Below are positions 1 to 7,314 of a stretch of 64,000 nt of DNA, in pieces (the stretch's first letter is position 1; every line of letters starts with the position of its first letter). A program made the translations under genes and the position numbers. The notes under the pieces were generated by a model. The model worked only from the letters and a program-made list of their open reading frames with translations. It was not told the origin of the DNA and ran no database searches. This DNA comes from Sphingomonas telluris (GTDB lineage Bacteria; Pseudomonadota; Alphaproteobacteria; Sphingomonadales; Sphingomonadaceae), in contig NZ_JAKZHW010000001.1 in NCBI RefSeq assembly GCF_022568775.1, forward strand, positions 620,001 to 684,000. The letters are read 5' to 3'.

Positions 1-344
1 CGCATGCCGACCTCCTAGCGCGCCATGCCGCAGCGCGCCACTGTTGCGGCGATCGAACGGCCCAAAAGTTCGCTAAGCTCACTCCTCAACGCGCGAAGCG
101 CTTCCGCTCGCATCTTTGAAGGCGAATGCGAGCATGTTGACGGGGTAAGGATTGCCATGACCGAGGCCAAGCAAATGCATTCCTATTTTGCGAGTCCGGA
201 TGCGGGCCACCTTGATGGCAGGAATGGGTGGAAAGCGGACATTAGAATTTGCCGGGATCGTGCAGGGCGCGTCCGGGTCATACCGGATGCCAACGGTCAT
301 GCGTGTTTCCTAAGGGCGTTTGCCCAGTCTCAGGAGGAACGGCC
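1..344. other. Gene-poor left edge, no supported gene
   Basis: I see no gene I can defend here. A plus-strand frame opens at 25 and runs to 348, but it reads through one copy of the short repeat (221-245), giving the peptide NGWKADI. That peptide is a translation of the repeat, and the rest of the frame shows no domain. A minus-strand frame at 79-300 is equally unconvincing. The segment looks less GC-rich than the housekeeping DNA further right, which fits decayed accessory sequence. Confidence 0.5.
221..245 (+). repeat. Short dispersed repeat, copy 1 (half-unit)
   Basis: These 25 bases are identical to 1229-1253. The shared core is GGGTGGAAAGCGGACATTAG. The same AAAGCGGACATT end appears, with changes, in the palindromic copies at 1188-1215 and 1572-1601. 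This copy carries only one arm plus the loop. Repeats of the form AATGTCCGCTTT-loop-AAAGCGGACATT are, to my knowledge, frequent between genes in sphingomonad genomes. Confidence 0.7.
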
Positions 345-623
345 ATGAACCTCATAATATTGATCGGCGCGTTGGTTGCGACGGCTCCGCCGGTAGCGCA
401 GACAGGCAAAGCTCCCGTCACCAATGCTCCCCCAACGCCGCGCGGGCCGAGTCAGACCTCCTCCAATCCGTGGGATAGCCTGCCGGCAATGACACCTTAT
501 CGGAAGCTGGCCGAAGAAATCCGGGCCGAAGGGAAAGTAGGTGAGGCGTCGCCCTTGGACCCTGGTTGCCAAGGCAAGACAGGTGACGAATGCGTGCGTA
601 GCATGGAGCCGCCTAAGCGCTGA
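345..623 (+). CDS. Small predicted secreted protein, unknown function
   Basis: A 92-residue protein. The ATG at 345 follows a strong AGGAGG at 332-337, which decides this start over a longer upstream frame. Residues 1-16 (MNLIILIGALVATAPP) resemble a short signal peptide. They are followed by a Pro/Thr/Ser-rich stretch and a short C-terminal part with two cysteines (DPGCQGKTGDECVRS) that could form a disulphide in the periplasm. I recognise no family. It lies alone in the repeat-bearing edge, so it may be lineage-specific. Secretion is inferred from the N-terminus only. Confidence 0.5.
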   Translation: MNLIILIGALVATAPPVAQTGKAPVTNAPPTPRGPSQTSSNPWDSLPAMTPYRKLAEEIRAEGKVGEASPLDPGCQGKTGDECVRSMEPPKR

Positions 624-724
624 AGCCTGGGATCATCCGATCCGGAATGGTCGACAGATGACACCCGGCTGCCGTCTGTTGCGGCTAGAAAGCGAATAAT
701 TCTTGCGAGCTTCGGCCGGTTCGA

Positions 725-1063
725 TCACGAGGCCGGAGCGTCCCAATGCCTGAGTGCGTAAAACCTCTTAGCTATCGCCGCATTAGGTTCGCAGCAGTTG
801 TGACCATCCTGCAATTGCTCCGTCCCAATCTCCTTTATGCTCACCCTGATCTCCTCGATGAGCAGGCCCATCTCGGCGATGATGGGTACGACGGTCGGAA
901 GGTCCTGACGCCCAAGCTGCCCGATGTGAAGCTGCAATGCGGTCAGCAACTGCGAAGTGGCGTTGTGCAGGTCCTGTGAAACGCGTTGTCGTTCGTTTGC
1001 TCTTATTGAGCCTTCAGCACCCGTATTGTTGCGGATGAAGGCTACGCCATCGGGGAGGTCCAT
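725..1063 (-). CDS. Orphan histidine-kinase dimerisation (DHp, HisKA_3-like) fragment
   Basis: A 112-residue protein. AGGGAG at 1071-1076 lies 7 bases before the ATG at 1063, so I prefer this start to an upstream one at 1159. Residues 22-60 (ANERQRVSQDLHNATSQLL onward) match the phosphoacceptor helix of NarL-type sensor kinases, with H33 as the expected phosphorylated histidine and the conserved Q at 38. The acidic residue that normally follows the histidine is Asn here. The helical hairpin runs to about residue 90, and then the frame ends without any HATPase domain. There is no N-terminal sensor either. It could be the remnant of a kinase or a small stand-alone phosphoacceptor or dimerisation partner. 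No response regulator is nearby. Confidence 0.5.
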   Translation of the reverse strand: MDLPDGVAFIRNNTGAEGSIRANERQRVSQDLHNATSQLLTALQLHIGQLGRQDLPTVVPIIAEMGLLIEEIRVSIKEIGTEQLQDGHNCCEPNAAIAKRFYALRHWDAPAS

Positions 1064-1187
1064 TGCACTGCTCCCTTTGCAAGCGGGAGCGCGATTGTCT
1101 CTCAGCCAGGCCGTGCCCACAGAAACGTGTCTCGTGGCCTGATTGGACATCATTAGCACGTTTGAGCCGAGCAGCCTACCAAAGCCT

Positions 1188-1215
1188 ATGTCTGGTTTGG
1201 GTCGAAAGCAGACAT
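1188..1215. repeat. Palindromic dispersed repeat, copy 2
   Basis: The arms ATGTCTG (1188-1194) and CAGACAT (1209-1215) are perfect inverted repeats around the 14-base loop GTTTGGGTCGAAAG. Arm bases differ from copy 4, but the loop core TTTGGGTCGAAAG is identical. Compensatory arm changes of this kind suggest that the hairpin itself is maintained. It lies 13 bases from copy 3, so the two form a composite unit. Confidence 0.65.
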
Positions 1216-1228
1216 TCCCGTAAGGTCC

Positions 1229-1253
1229 GGAATGGGTGGAAAGCGGACATTAG
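1229..1253 (+). repeat. Short dispersed repeat, copy 3 (identical to copy 1)
   Basis: A 25-base exact match to 221-245, about 1 kb away. It follows the palindromic copy at 1188-1215. Translated on the plus strand it gives the NGWKADI peptide, which can make the repeat look like a protein motif in automatic annotations. Confidence 0.7.
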
Positions 1254-1571
1254 CTATTTGAAAGGTCGCTGCCACGTAATGACGCGACATGGATACGCCC
1301 TGATAACCACGCAACTTCGCTCGCCACCGCAATTGGCCAAGGAGCTAAGCAAGGGTGGAACTCCGACAGGAGCCTGAGCAGCAGACGCCTACTGGGGTTG
1401 TTGATCGCCTTCCATGGCTACTGCGCTGGTTTCATATGCGTCCTGAGCGTCATTGGCGCTGTTGCCGGCAGAAACCCACGCGGCAATCTCGAAGGGGCAC
1501 TAATCACAGGGGCCATTGCGTCGCCCTGATTAAGATAGGCCGTTCAGTGCGACGACCTGCAGTCGAACCCT

Positions 1572-1601
1572 AATGTCCGCTTTGGGTCGAAAGTTGCCAT
1601 T
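1572..1601. repeat. Palindromic dispersed repeat, copy 4
   Basis: AATGTCCGC, then TTTGGGTCGAAAG, then TTGCCATT. The outer arms AATG/CATT pair while the inner arm has diverged, so this looks like a partly decayed copy of the hairpin repeat. It ends 3 bases before the stop codon of the minus-strand gene 1605-3368 and may sit in its 3' untranslated region. Confidence 0.6.
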
Positions 1602-1604
1602 AGC

Positions 1605-3368
1605 CTAGGCCGGCTTCGGTGTTCCACCTTCAAGCTGCGCCAACCTGGCAGCCATCTCTTCCATCCGCTGTTGCATGGCGCTCTCACGGGAGAAGCGGCC
1701 GCGGGCTACGCGGAGGGCTTCGGCGAGCGAGGGGATGATCTCCCGGATCGCCTCGATTTCCTGCTTGTTGTAGCGGTTGCCGTCCGACCTGCGGCCAATG
1801 AGCAACGTGCCGACCGAACTCTCTTCATCCTCGATCGTTAGCTTCTCGATCAGCTTCGAATCGTCTGCGGACGTCACTTCGCGGGCGGCGATCAGTTCGT
1901 GGCCCATGGCCGTGTCCAGCACGATCGCCGAAGCAGCGGGATGAGCGGCCTGGTCGATGATCGACAAGGCTCGGGTCGCGACCTCTTCCGGAGATTCCGT
2001 CAGGCCCCAGCTTTTCAGACGCTTCGCGGAATCGTGGATCTGGTCGAGCGGGCCGCCGAAATGCTTTCGAGTCCACCCGAGCACCGCGGACTGAGTCGGC
2101 GAAAAGACGCCCGCGGCGATGATCGCCCCCACGGTCGTTGCGCCAGCCTCGCTATCGTGTCCCATGACCTCGGTGATGACGAGCTTCACAAGATCCGAGC
2201 TGGCCGCCCACACCACGCCGACGATGAGTGTCACGACGGCGTAGGCTGCCGAGCGTGTGATTACGGTATCCGCTTCCCAAAGGCGGAAGCGGATCAGCGC
2301 GACGATCAGGCCCAAGGCCATGGTGGCCAGGCCCAGGCTGAAAAGGACTAGCACCGCGAGGCTCATCAAGGGCGTGAAGTTGCTCTGATCGCCGATGGCT
2401 GCCGCCAAGACGACCGCGGCGAGAACGAGGAGTAGTCCAGCCGCGAAACCGAAGCCCGCCCACTTGATCTGTTGTCGAACGATTCCGACTGGCTCTCGCC
2501 TGAAGCGGATGACCTGGCACGCAAGAACGGCGAACAGGCCGCCGATTGCGACAACGCCCTGCAGGTCCTCGTTCACCGCCGGTGACGAAACGAAGATCGC
2601 GAGCGGAATACCGACCGGGATCAGCCAGCGCAGCGCGCGCGGGACGAAGACTCCGTCAGGAAAGGCCGCGAGACCGACGAGCAGCAGGTAGAAGAAAACC
2701 GACCCGAATATGTCGATGACGTAATGCTTGCCGGTCCAGAGCCAGAATTGCATCGGCGGGTCGCCCACCGCCACCATGGCGATGAAGGCGAACGCCAGGA
2801 GCATAGCCACGGGGTCGTTAGGCCGCCTCAGCGCGAGCAGCATTCCGCAGGCGAGCAGCGCAACGCATGCGAACAACGCGGTGGCCAGCCTCGTCCAGAT
2901 GCGGAAATTGCGTTCGTTCAGGTCGGCGGGAGAGATGGCGACCTTGTGCCGCTCCTGCGACAGCTCGATCAGCTTTCCGTCCGGCTGGCGGAGAACGACT
3001 TTGACCGGGTTCCCTTCGGCCTTGTCGAGCCGTTTGGCGAGTTGGGACACCTGAAGGTCGGCCGGGACCGGATTGCCATCGATCGAGACGACCTTGTTCT
3101 TCAGGGGAACAGTCGGCGTCTCGCCCTGTGGTGCGTAGGTACCGACGAGCAGCTCGCTCGAAGTCGTGACGTCGAAGTCCAGGCCAAATTCATGGATGAC
3201 GGGCTGCGTGTAGTAGCTGGCGCGGACGGCGTAGATCGTGCTCACCATGACCGTGAGAACGGCGAGTCCGAACAGGACCATCCAAAGCGGACGCAGGCGA
3301 TTGGCCCAATGATCGGGCAAGCTGCGCAAGCGCGCGGGTGGTTGGAGAAACGCCTTCACTATCGACAT
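1605..3368 (-). CDS. Polytopic membrane protein with PDZ-like N-terminal and GAF-like C-terminal regions
   Basis: A 587-residue protein. One membrane segment lies at about residues 28-50. An extracytoplasmic region at about 60-145 contains a PDZ-like strand pattern (VVSIDGNPVPADLQVSQLA). About eight hydrophobic segments follow between 158 and 410. The cytoplasmic C-terminus at about 430-587 has GAF-like alternation and ends in a short coiled coil (MQQRMEEMAARLAQLEGG). This layout resembles membrane sensor kinases, but I see no H-box and no ATP-binding N/G boxes. It is probably a signal-sensing or scaffold protein of unknown output. It has no obvious operon partner; hemA lies upstream on the same strand 74 bases away. 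The ATG at 3368 has no clear ribosome site, so the start is moderately certain. Confidence 0.55.
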   Translation of the reverse strand: MSIVKAFLQPPARLRSLPDHWANRLRPLWMVLFGLAVLTVMVSTIYAVRASYYTQPVIHEFGLDFDVTTSSELLVGTYAPQGETPTVPLKNKVVSIDGNPVPADLQVSQLAKRLDKAEGNPVKVVLRQPDGKLIELSQERHKVAISPADLNERNFRIWTRLATALFACVALLACGMLLALRRPNDPVAMLLAFAFIAMVAVGDPPMQFWLWTGKHYVIDIFGSVFFYLLLVGLAAFPDGVFVPRALRWLIPVGIPLAIFVSSPAVNEDLQGVVAIGGLFAVLACQVIRFRREPVGIVRQQIKWAGFGFAAGLLLVLAAVVLAAAIGDQSNFTPLMSLAVLVLFSLGLATMALGLIVALIRFRLWEADTVITRSAAYAVVTLIVGVVWAASSDLVKLVITEVMGHDSEAGATTVGAIIAAGVFSPTQSAVLGWTRKHFGGPLDQIHDSAKRLKSWGLTESPEEVATRALSIIDQAAHPAASAIVLDTAMGHELIAAREVTSADDSKLIEKLTIEDEESSVGTLLIGRRSDGNRYNKQEIEAIREIIPSLAEALRVARGRFSRESAMQQRMEEMAARLAQLEGGTPKPA

Positions 3369-3442
3369 GTGCTGAACCGGAGGCCCCTGACCGACTCGTC
3401 AAGGGAATGTTACCAGCACTTAATGGCGATTAAATAGAGGCT

Positions 3443-4684
3443 TTACGCCGCCAGCTGCATCTCCAGCCGGTCCCAGATCTCGACCAGGGCGGACGTCAGC
3501 TCGTCCATCATCTCAACCGTGTGATGCGGACCCGGCGTGAAGCGCAGGCGCTCCGTGCCGCGCGGCACCGTTGGGAAATTGATGGGCTGAACGTAGAGGC
3601 CGTATTCGGCGAGCAGGATGTCGCTGATCCGCTTCGCCTTCACCGGGCAGCCGACGAGAAGCGGGACGATGTGAGTCGCGCTCGGCATCACCGGAAGTTT
3701 GGCCGCTGTGAACTTCGCCTTCAGTTGCGCGGCCGCGCGCTGCTGCATGTCGCGCTCGGTCGAACTGGCTTTGAGATGCCGAACGCTGGCAAGCGCGCCG
3801 GCAACGAGCACCGGCGAAAGCGAGGTCGTGAAGATGAAGCCCGGCGCGTAGCTGCGGATGCAGTCGACGATGGTCTTGCTGGCGGAAATGTAGCCGCCCA
3901 TCACGCCGAACGCCTTCCCGAGCGTTCCTTCGATCAGGGTCAGCCGGTCGGCGACCTGGTCGCGGTCGGAAATGCCGCCGCCATGCTCGCCGTACATGCC
4001 GACCGCATGGACCTCGTCGAGGTAGGTAAGGGCATTGTACTTGTCGGCGAGGTCGCAGATCTCGGCGATCGGCGCTATGTCGCCGTCCATCGAATAGACG
4101 CTCTCGAAGGCTATCAGCTTGGGCGCTTCGGGATCGACTGCGGCCAGCAGCTCTTCGAGATGCTCCAGGTCGTTGTGGCGGAAGACGCGCTTCTCGCAGC
4201 CGCTATTCTTGATCCCCGCGATCATCGACGCGTGGTTGAGCTCGTCGGAGAAAATGATGCAGCCCGGAAGGAGCTTGCCCAGCGTCGACAGCGCCGCCTC
4301 GTTCGAGACGTAGCCTGAAGTGAACAGCAGCGCCGCTTCCTTGCCGTGCAGCGAGGCAAGTTCTTCCTCGAGCTGGACGTGCAAATGCGTGTTGCCGCCG
4401 ATGTTACGAGTGCCGCCCGAACCGGCGCCGACTTCGCGGAGCGCCTTCTCCATCGCATCGATCACCGCGGGGTGCTGGCCCATCGAGAGATAGTCGTTCG
4501 AGCACCAGACGGTGATCGGCTTCGGCCCGTTGCCGCCGAAGCAGTGCGCGTTGGGAAAGTTGCCCTTGTTGCGCAAGATATCGATGAAGACGCGATACCG
4601 GCCTTCCTCGCGCAGCTTCGCGATCGCTGCCTTGAAGATGCTGTCGTAATCCACGGGTTTTTGCTGATCCTCGCTGACGGCCAC
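3443..4684 (-). CDS. hemA: 5-aminolevulinate synthase
   Basis: Condenses glycine with succinyl-CoA to 5-aminolevulinate, the first step of haem synthesis in Alphaproteobacteria, using pyridoxal phosphate in the cytoplasm. The 413-residue length is typical. N-terminal [19 protein letters not shown] and [10 protein letters not shown] are diagnostic of the bacterial enzyme. The PLP-binding lysine is K257 in [12 protein letters not shown], and D223 in YLDEVHAVG is the expected PLP-pyridine contact. The frame is intact. murI starts 44 bases upstream on the same strand, so the two may be cotranscribed. The C4-pathway enzyme is one of the best taxonomic clues in the window. Confidence 0.96.
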   Translation of the reverse strand: MAVSEDQQKPVDYDSIFKAAIAKLREEGRYRVFIDILRNKGNFPNAHCFGGNGPKPITVWCSNDYLSMGQHPAVIDAMEKALREVGAGSGGTRNIGGNTHLHVQLEEELASLHGKEAALLFTSGYVSNEAALSTLGKLLPGCIIFSDELNHASMIAGIKNSGCEKRVFRHNDLEHLEELLAAVDPEAPKLIAFESVYSMDGDIAPIAEICDLADKYNALTYLDEVHAVGMYGEHGGGISDRDQVADRLTLIEGTLGKAFGVMGGYISASKTIVDCIRSYAPGFIFTTSLSPVLVAGALASVRHLKASSTERDMQQRAAAQLKAKFTAAKLPVMPSATHIVPLLVGCPVKAKRISDILLAEYGLYVQPINFPTVPRGTERLRFTPGPHHTVEMMDELTSALVEIWDRLEMQLAA

Positions 4685-4727
4685 TTATCGCCGAGCTCTC
4701 GTGAATTCCATTGCGAACGACTCGCAA

Positions 4728-5516
4728 CTAGATGGTTCTGGCGTCGCCGATTCCATATTGCGCCAGGGTGCCGAGCAGCGGGGACCGCGGTTCGGCCGTG
4801 AAGACCATGATGCCTTCTTCGGGTTCGCTTGGCCACGGCTGTTCTCGCGTGAGATAGGCGATGCGGCGAGCGATGCCAGGTCCGCCGTCGATCCACGTGA
4901 CGCCCGGGAATGCCTGCTCCAGTTCGCTCAACAGCAGCGGGAAATGGGTGCAGGCGAGGACGCCGACGTCGATGCGATCGCCAGCCTCGGCATCGAACAT
5001 CGGCTGAGCTGCGGCTCGGACGGCCTTTACCGTGACGTCTTCTCCGGCGAGCTTCGCTTCCGCCAGATCGACGAGGTCGGGCGCGCCGTGGCGGACGATC
5101 GTGCAGTCGGCCGCAAACTCCGCTGCAAGGTTGTCGACGTAGGGTTGGCGGACCGTCGCCTCCGTGCCGAGCACTCCGATGACTCGGTTCTTCGAAAGCT
5201 CGGCGGCCGGCTTGATGGCCGGAACGGTGCCGACGACGGGCAAGTCGAGCGCCGAGCGGACCTGATCGAGTGCGATGGTCGAGGCGGTGTTGCAGGCGAT
5301 CACGGCGAGGCGCGGATGGAAGCGCTCCACCAGCCGTCCGAGCAGTGCGGGCACGCGGCTGGCAATCTCCGCCTCGCTCCGCTTGCCGTAAGGATAGCCG
5401 GCATTGTCCGCCACGTAGATGAAGGGCGCGTTGGGAAGCAGTGCGCGTGTCGGCTCGAGCACGGACAGGCCGCCCACGCCGGAATCGAAGAAGAGGATTG
5501 GCGAATTCGCGTCCAT
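4728..5516 (-). CDS. murI: Glutamate racemase
   Basis: Interconverts L- and D-glutamate, supplying D-Glu for peptidoglycan. From the ATG at 5516 the protein has 262 residues. The cofactor-independent racemase signature is complete: FFDSGVGGLSV at the N-terminus, the first catalytic cysteine C75 in AVIACNTAS and the second, C189, in VLACTHFPLL. A longer frame begins with TTG at 5552, but the shorter start places FDSGVGG near the N-terminus as in the family. The gene is divergent from plsY, with 73 bases between the starts. It precedes hemA on the same strand. Confidence 0.93.
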   Translation of the reverse strand: MDANSPILFFDSGVGGLSVLEPTRALLPNAPFIYVADNAGYPYGKRSEAEIASRVPALLGRLVERFHPRLAVIACNTASTIALDQVRSALDLPVVGTVPAIKPAAELSKNRVIGVLGTEATVRQPYVDNLAAEFAADCTIVRHGAPDLVDLAEAKLAGEDVTVKAVRAAAQPMFDAEAGDRIDVGVLACTHFPLLLSELEQAFPGVTWIDGGPGIARRIAYLTREQPWPSEPEEGIMVFTAEPRSPLLGTLAQYGIGDARTI

Positions 5517-5589
5517 GGGCGGGCGCTTCGCATGCGGGCTGCCGATGCGCAATTGCAGGCCCGTTTCCTTCTGCTACCACCCACGGCCG

Positions 5590-6183
5590 ATGGATACGGA
5601 ACTGCTGTTCGCGCTAGCGCTGGGCTATCTTCTGGGATCGATTCCCTTCGGGCTGATCCTCACGCGCCTGGCGGGCAAGGGCGACGTCCGCGACATCGGC
5701 TCCGGAAACATCGGCGCCACCAACGTGCTCCGCACCGGGAGCAAGCCGCTGGCAGCGGGAACGCTCATTCTCGACTGCCTCAAGGCGACGGCGGCGATCG
5801 TAATCGCGCGCCATTTCTGGCCGGGAACGGAGAATTTCGCTGCGGCCGGGGCACTGGTCGGGCACCTTTATCCGGTCTGGCTGAAGTTCAAGGGAGGAAA
5901 GGGCGTTGCGACTCTTCTCGGGATCCTCATTCCGCTGATGTGGCAGGCAGCGGTCGTCTACGCCGTCATCTGGCTTGGGCTGCTGCTGGTCGCGAGAATT
6001 TCGTCGGTGGCCGGGATGACCGCAGCCGCCAGTGCGCCCGTCAGTGCAGCCGTTCTCGGCGAGCAGGAGCTGCTGCCCATGTTCCTGGGGTTCGCGCTGC
6101 TCGTAATCTGGAAGCACAAGGAAAACATTCTCCGCTTGTGGGCGGGGACAGAACCGAAGGTAGGAAGAAGACCGAGTGCGTAG
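5590..6183 (+). CDS. plsY: Glycerol-3-phosphate acyltransferase PlsY
   Basis: Transfers an acyl group from acyl-phosphate to glycerol-3-phosphate, making lysophosphatidate for membrane lipid synthesis. The 197-residue inner-membrane protein has about five hydrophobic helices. The three cytosolic PlsY motifs are visible: GYLLGSIPFG, GSGNIGATNVLR and FKGGKGVAT. The ATG at 5590 was chosen because it begins directly with the first membrane helix. An upstream in-frame extension lies under murI. Its stop overlaps the GTG of dprA by 8 bases, implying coupled translation. Confidence 0.93.
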   Translation: MDTELLFALALGYLLGSIPFGLILTRLAGKGDVRDIGSGNIGATNVLRTGSKPLAAGTLILDCLKATAAIVIARHFWPGTENFAAAGALVGHLYPVWLKFKGGKGVATLLGILIPLMWQAAVVYAVIWLGLLLVARISSVAGMTAAASAPVSAAVLGEQELLPMFLGFALLVIWKHKENILRLWAGTEPKVGRRPSA

Positions 6184-7264
6184 TGATTTGGTCGACCGGC
6201 TTCGGCTGGTCCGTTCGCCCGGCATCGGGCCTGTAACCTACCGCCAGTTGATCGCACGTTTCGGATCACCGGCGGCCGCTCTGGAAGCGGTGCCCGATCT
6301 CGCTGCGCGCGGTGGCGGGCGAACGCCGCGCCTGGCGTCCACCAGTGACGCGGAGCGAGAGGTTTCTCGCGTGGACGCATTGGGTGCGAGATATCTCCTG
6401 CTCGGGCACGGTCTTTATCCGCGGGCATTGGCCGAGCTGGACGATGCGCCGCCGCTGCTGACGGTCAAGGGCGATCTCGGTCTGCTGGAAAAGCCACTGG
6501 TGGCGATCGTCGGTGCGAGGAACGCGTCGGCAGCGGCGTGCCGTTTTGCTCGGCAGCTCGCGTACGATCTCGGACAGCAAGGCGCAGTCGTTGTGTCCGG
6601 GCTGGCCCGCGGAATAGATACGTCGGCGCATGACGGCGCGTTCGAAAGCGGCACGATCGGGGTGGTCGCCGGTGGCGTCGACGTCTTCTACCCGCCTGAG
6701 AACGAGGCGAGGCAGAAAGCGATGTGCGAGCGCGGCCTGGTCATCGCGGAAATGCCGCCCGGAACCGAGCCCCGGTCGCGGCACTTCCCGTACCGCAACC
6801 GCATCATCGCGGGGCTCAGCCTCGGAACGGTCGTGGTGGAGGCGGCTCCGCGGTCTGGTTCGCTCATCACGGCGCGGCTCGCAGCCGAGGCGGGGCGAGA
6901 GGTTATGGCAGTGCCGGGCTCGCCGCTCGATCCGCGAGCGCAGGGCTGCAACCAGCTTATCCGCGATGGCGCGACTCTCGTTCAGAATGCAGCCGACGTG
7001 CTGGAGGCGGTGCGACCGATCCAGCCGAGTTTCGCGTCGCCGCACTCGCCATACCGCCCGCCAGAACCGGAATGGGTGGACGGCGATGGCGGAGCGCTCG
7101 GCATTGTCGAGGAACTGCTGGGTCCGTCCCCAGTCCCCGTCGATGAGATCATTCGCCTGTCGGGCGCGCCGAGCGGCGCCGTCCAGATGGCCTTGCTGGA
7201 GCTAGACCTCGCCGGACGGCTTGACCGGCACGCCGGCGGAAAGGTCAGCCTTCGTCCGGCTTGA
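6176..7264 (+). CDS. dprA: DNA-processing protein DprA
   Basis: Loads RecA onto incoming single-stranded DNA during natural transformation. The 362-residue protein has an N-terminal helical region (IGPVTYRQLIARFG), the Rossmann-like core at about 80-290 with AIVGARNAS, VVSGLARGIDTSAHDGAF and PYRNRIIAGLS, and a C-terminal winged-helix DML1-like part (PVDEIIRLSGAPSGAVQMAL). The start is a GTG overlapping the plsY stop by 8 bases. With comM at 33088 it gives the window two transformation-linked genes, although neither proves competence. Confidence 0.93.
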   Translation: MRSDLVDRLRLVRSPGIGPVTYRQLIARFGSPAAALEAVPDLAARGGGRTPRLASTSDAEREVSRVDALGARYLLLGHGLYPRALAELDDAPPLLTVKGDLGLLEKPLVAIVGARNASAAACRFARQLAYDLGQQGAVVVSGLARGIDTSAHDGAFESGTIGVVAGGVDVFYPPENEARQKAMCERGLVIAEMPPGTEPRSRHFPYRNRIIAGLSLGTVVVEAAPRSGSLITARLAAEAGREVMAVPGSPLDPRAQGCNQLIRDGATLVQNAADVLEAVRPIQPSFASPHSPYRPPEPEWVDGDGGALGIVEELLGPSPVPVDEIIRLSGAPSGAVQMALLELDLAGRLDRHAGGKVSLRPA

Positions 7265-7314
7265 CGGACGGATTCGAGGCACCCCACCTTTACGCGTATG
7301 CGTGAGAACATCCT

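Larger units (their letters stand above)
1064..1604. other. 541-base gene-free interval carrying repeats
   Basis: No coding region is supported between the kinase fragment and the membrane protein gene ending at 1605. Open frames at 1063-1377 and 1355-1573 lack domains and ribosome sites. The interval holds three repeat copies (1188-1215, 1229-1253, 1572-1601). The last sits only 3 bases from the stop of the downstream minus-strand gene. I see nothing else recognisable in 1254-1571. Confidence 0.6.

Noticed and set aside
25..348. Plus-strand open frame of 107 residues containing NGWKADI
   Set aside because: It reads through a repeat copy, has no ribosome site or domain, and competes with the well-supported start at 345.
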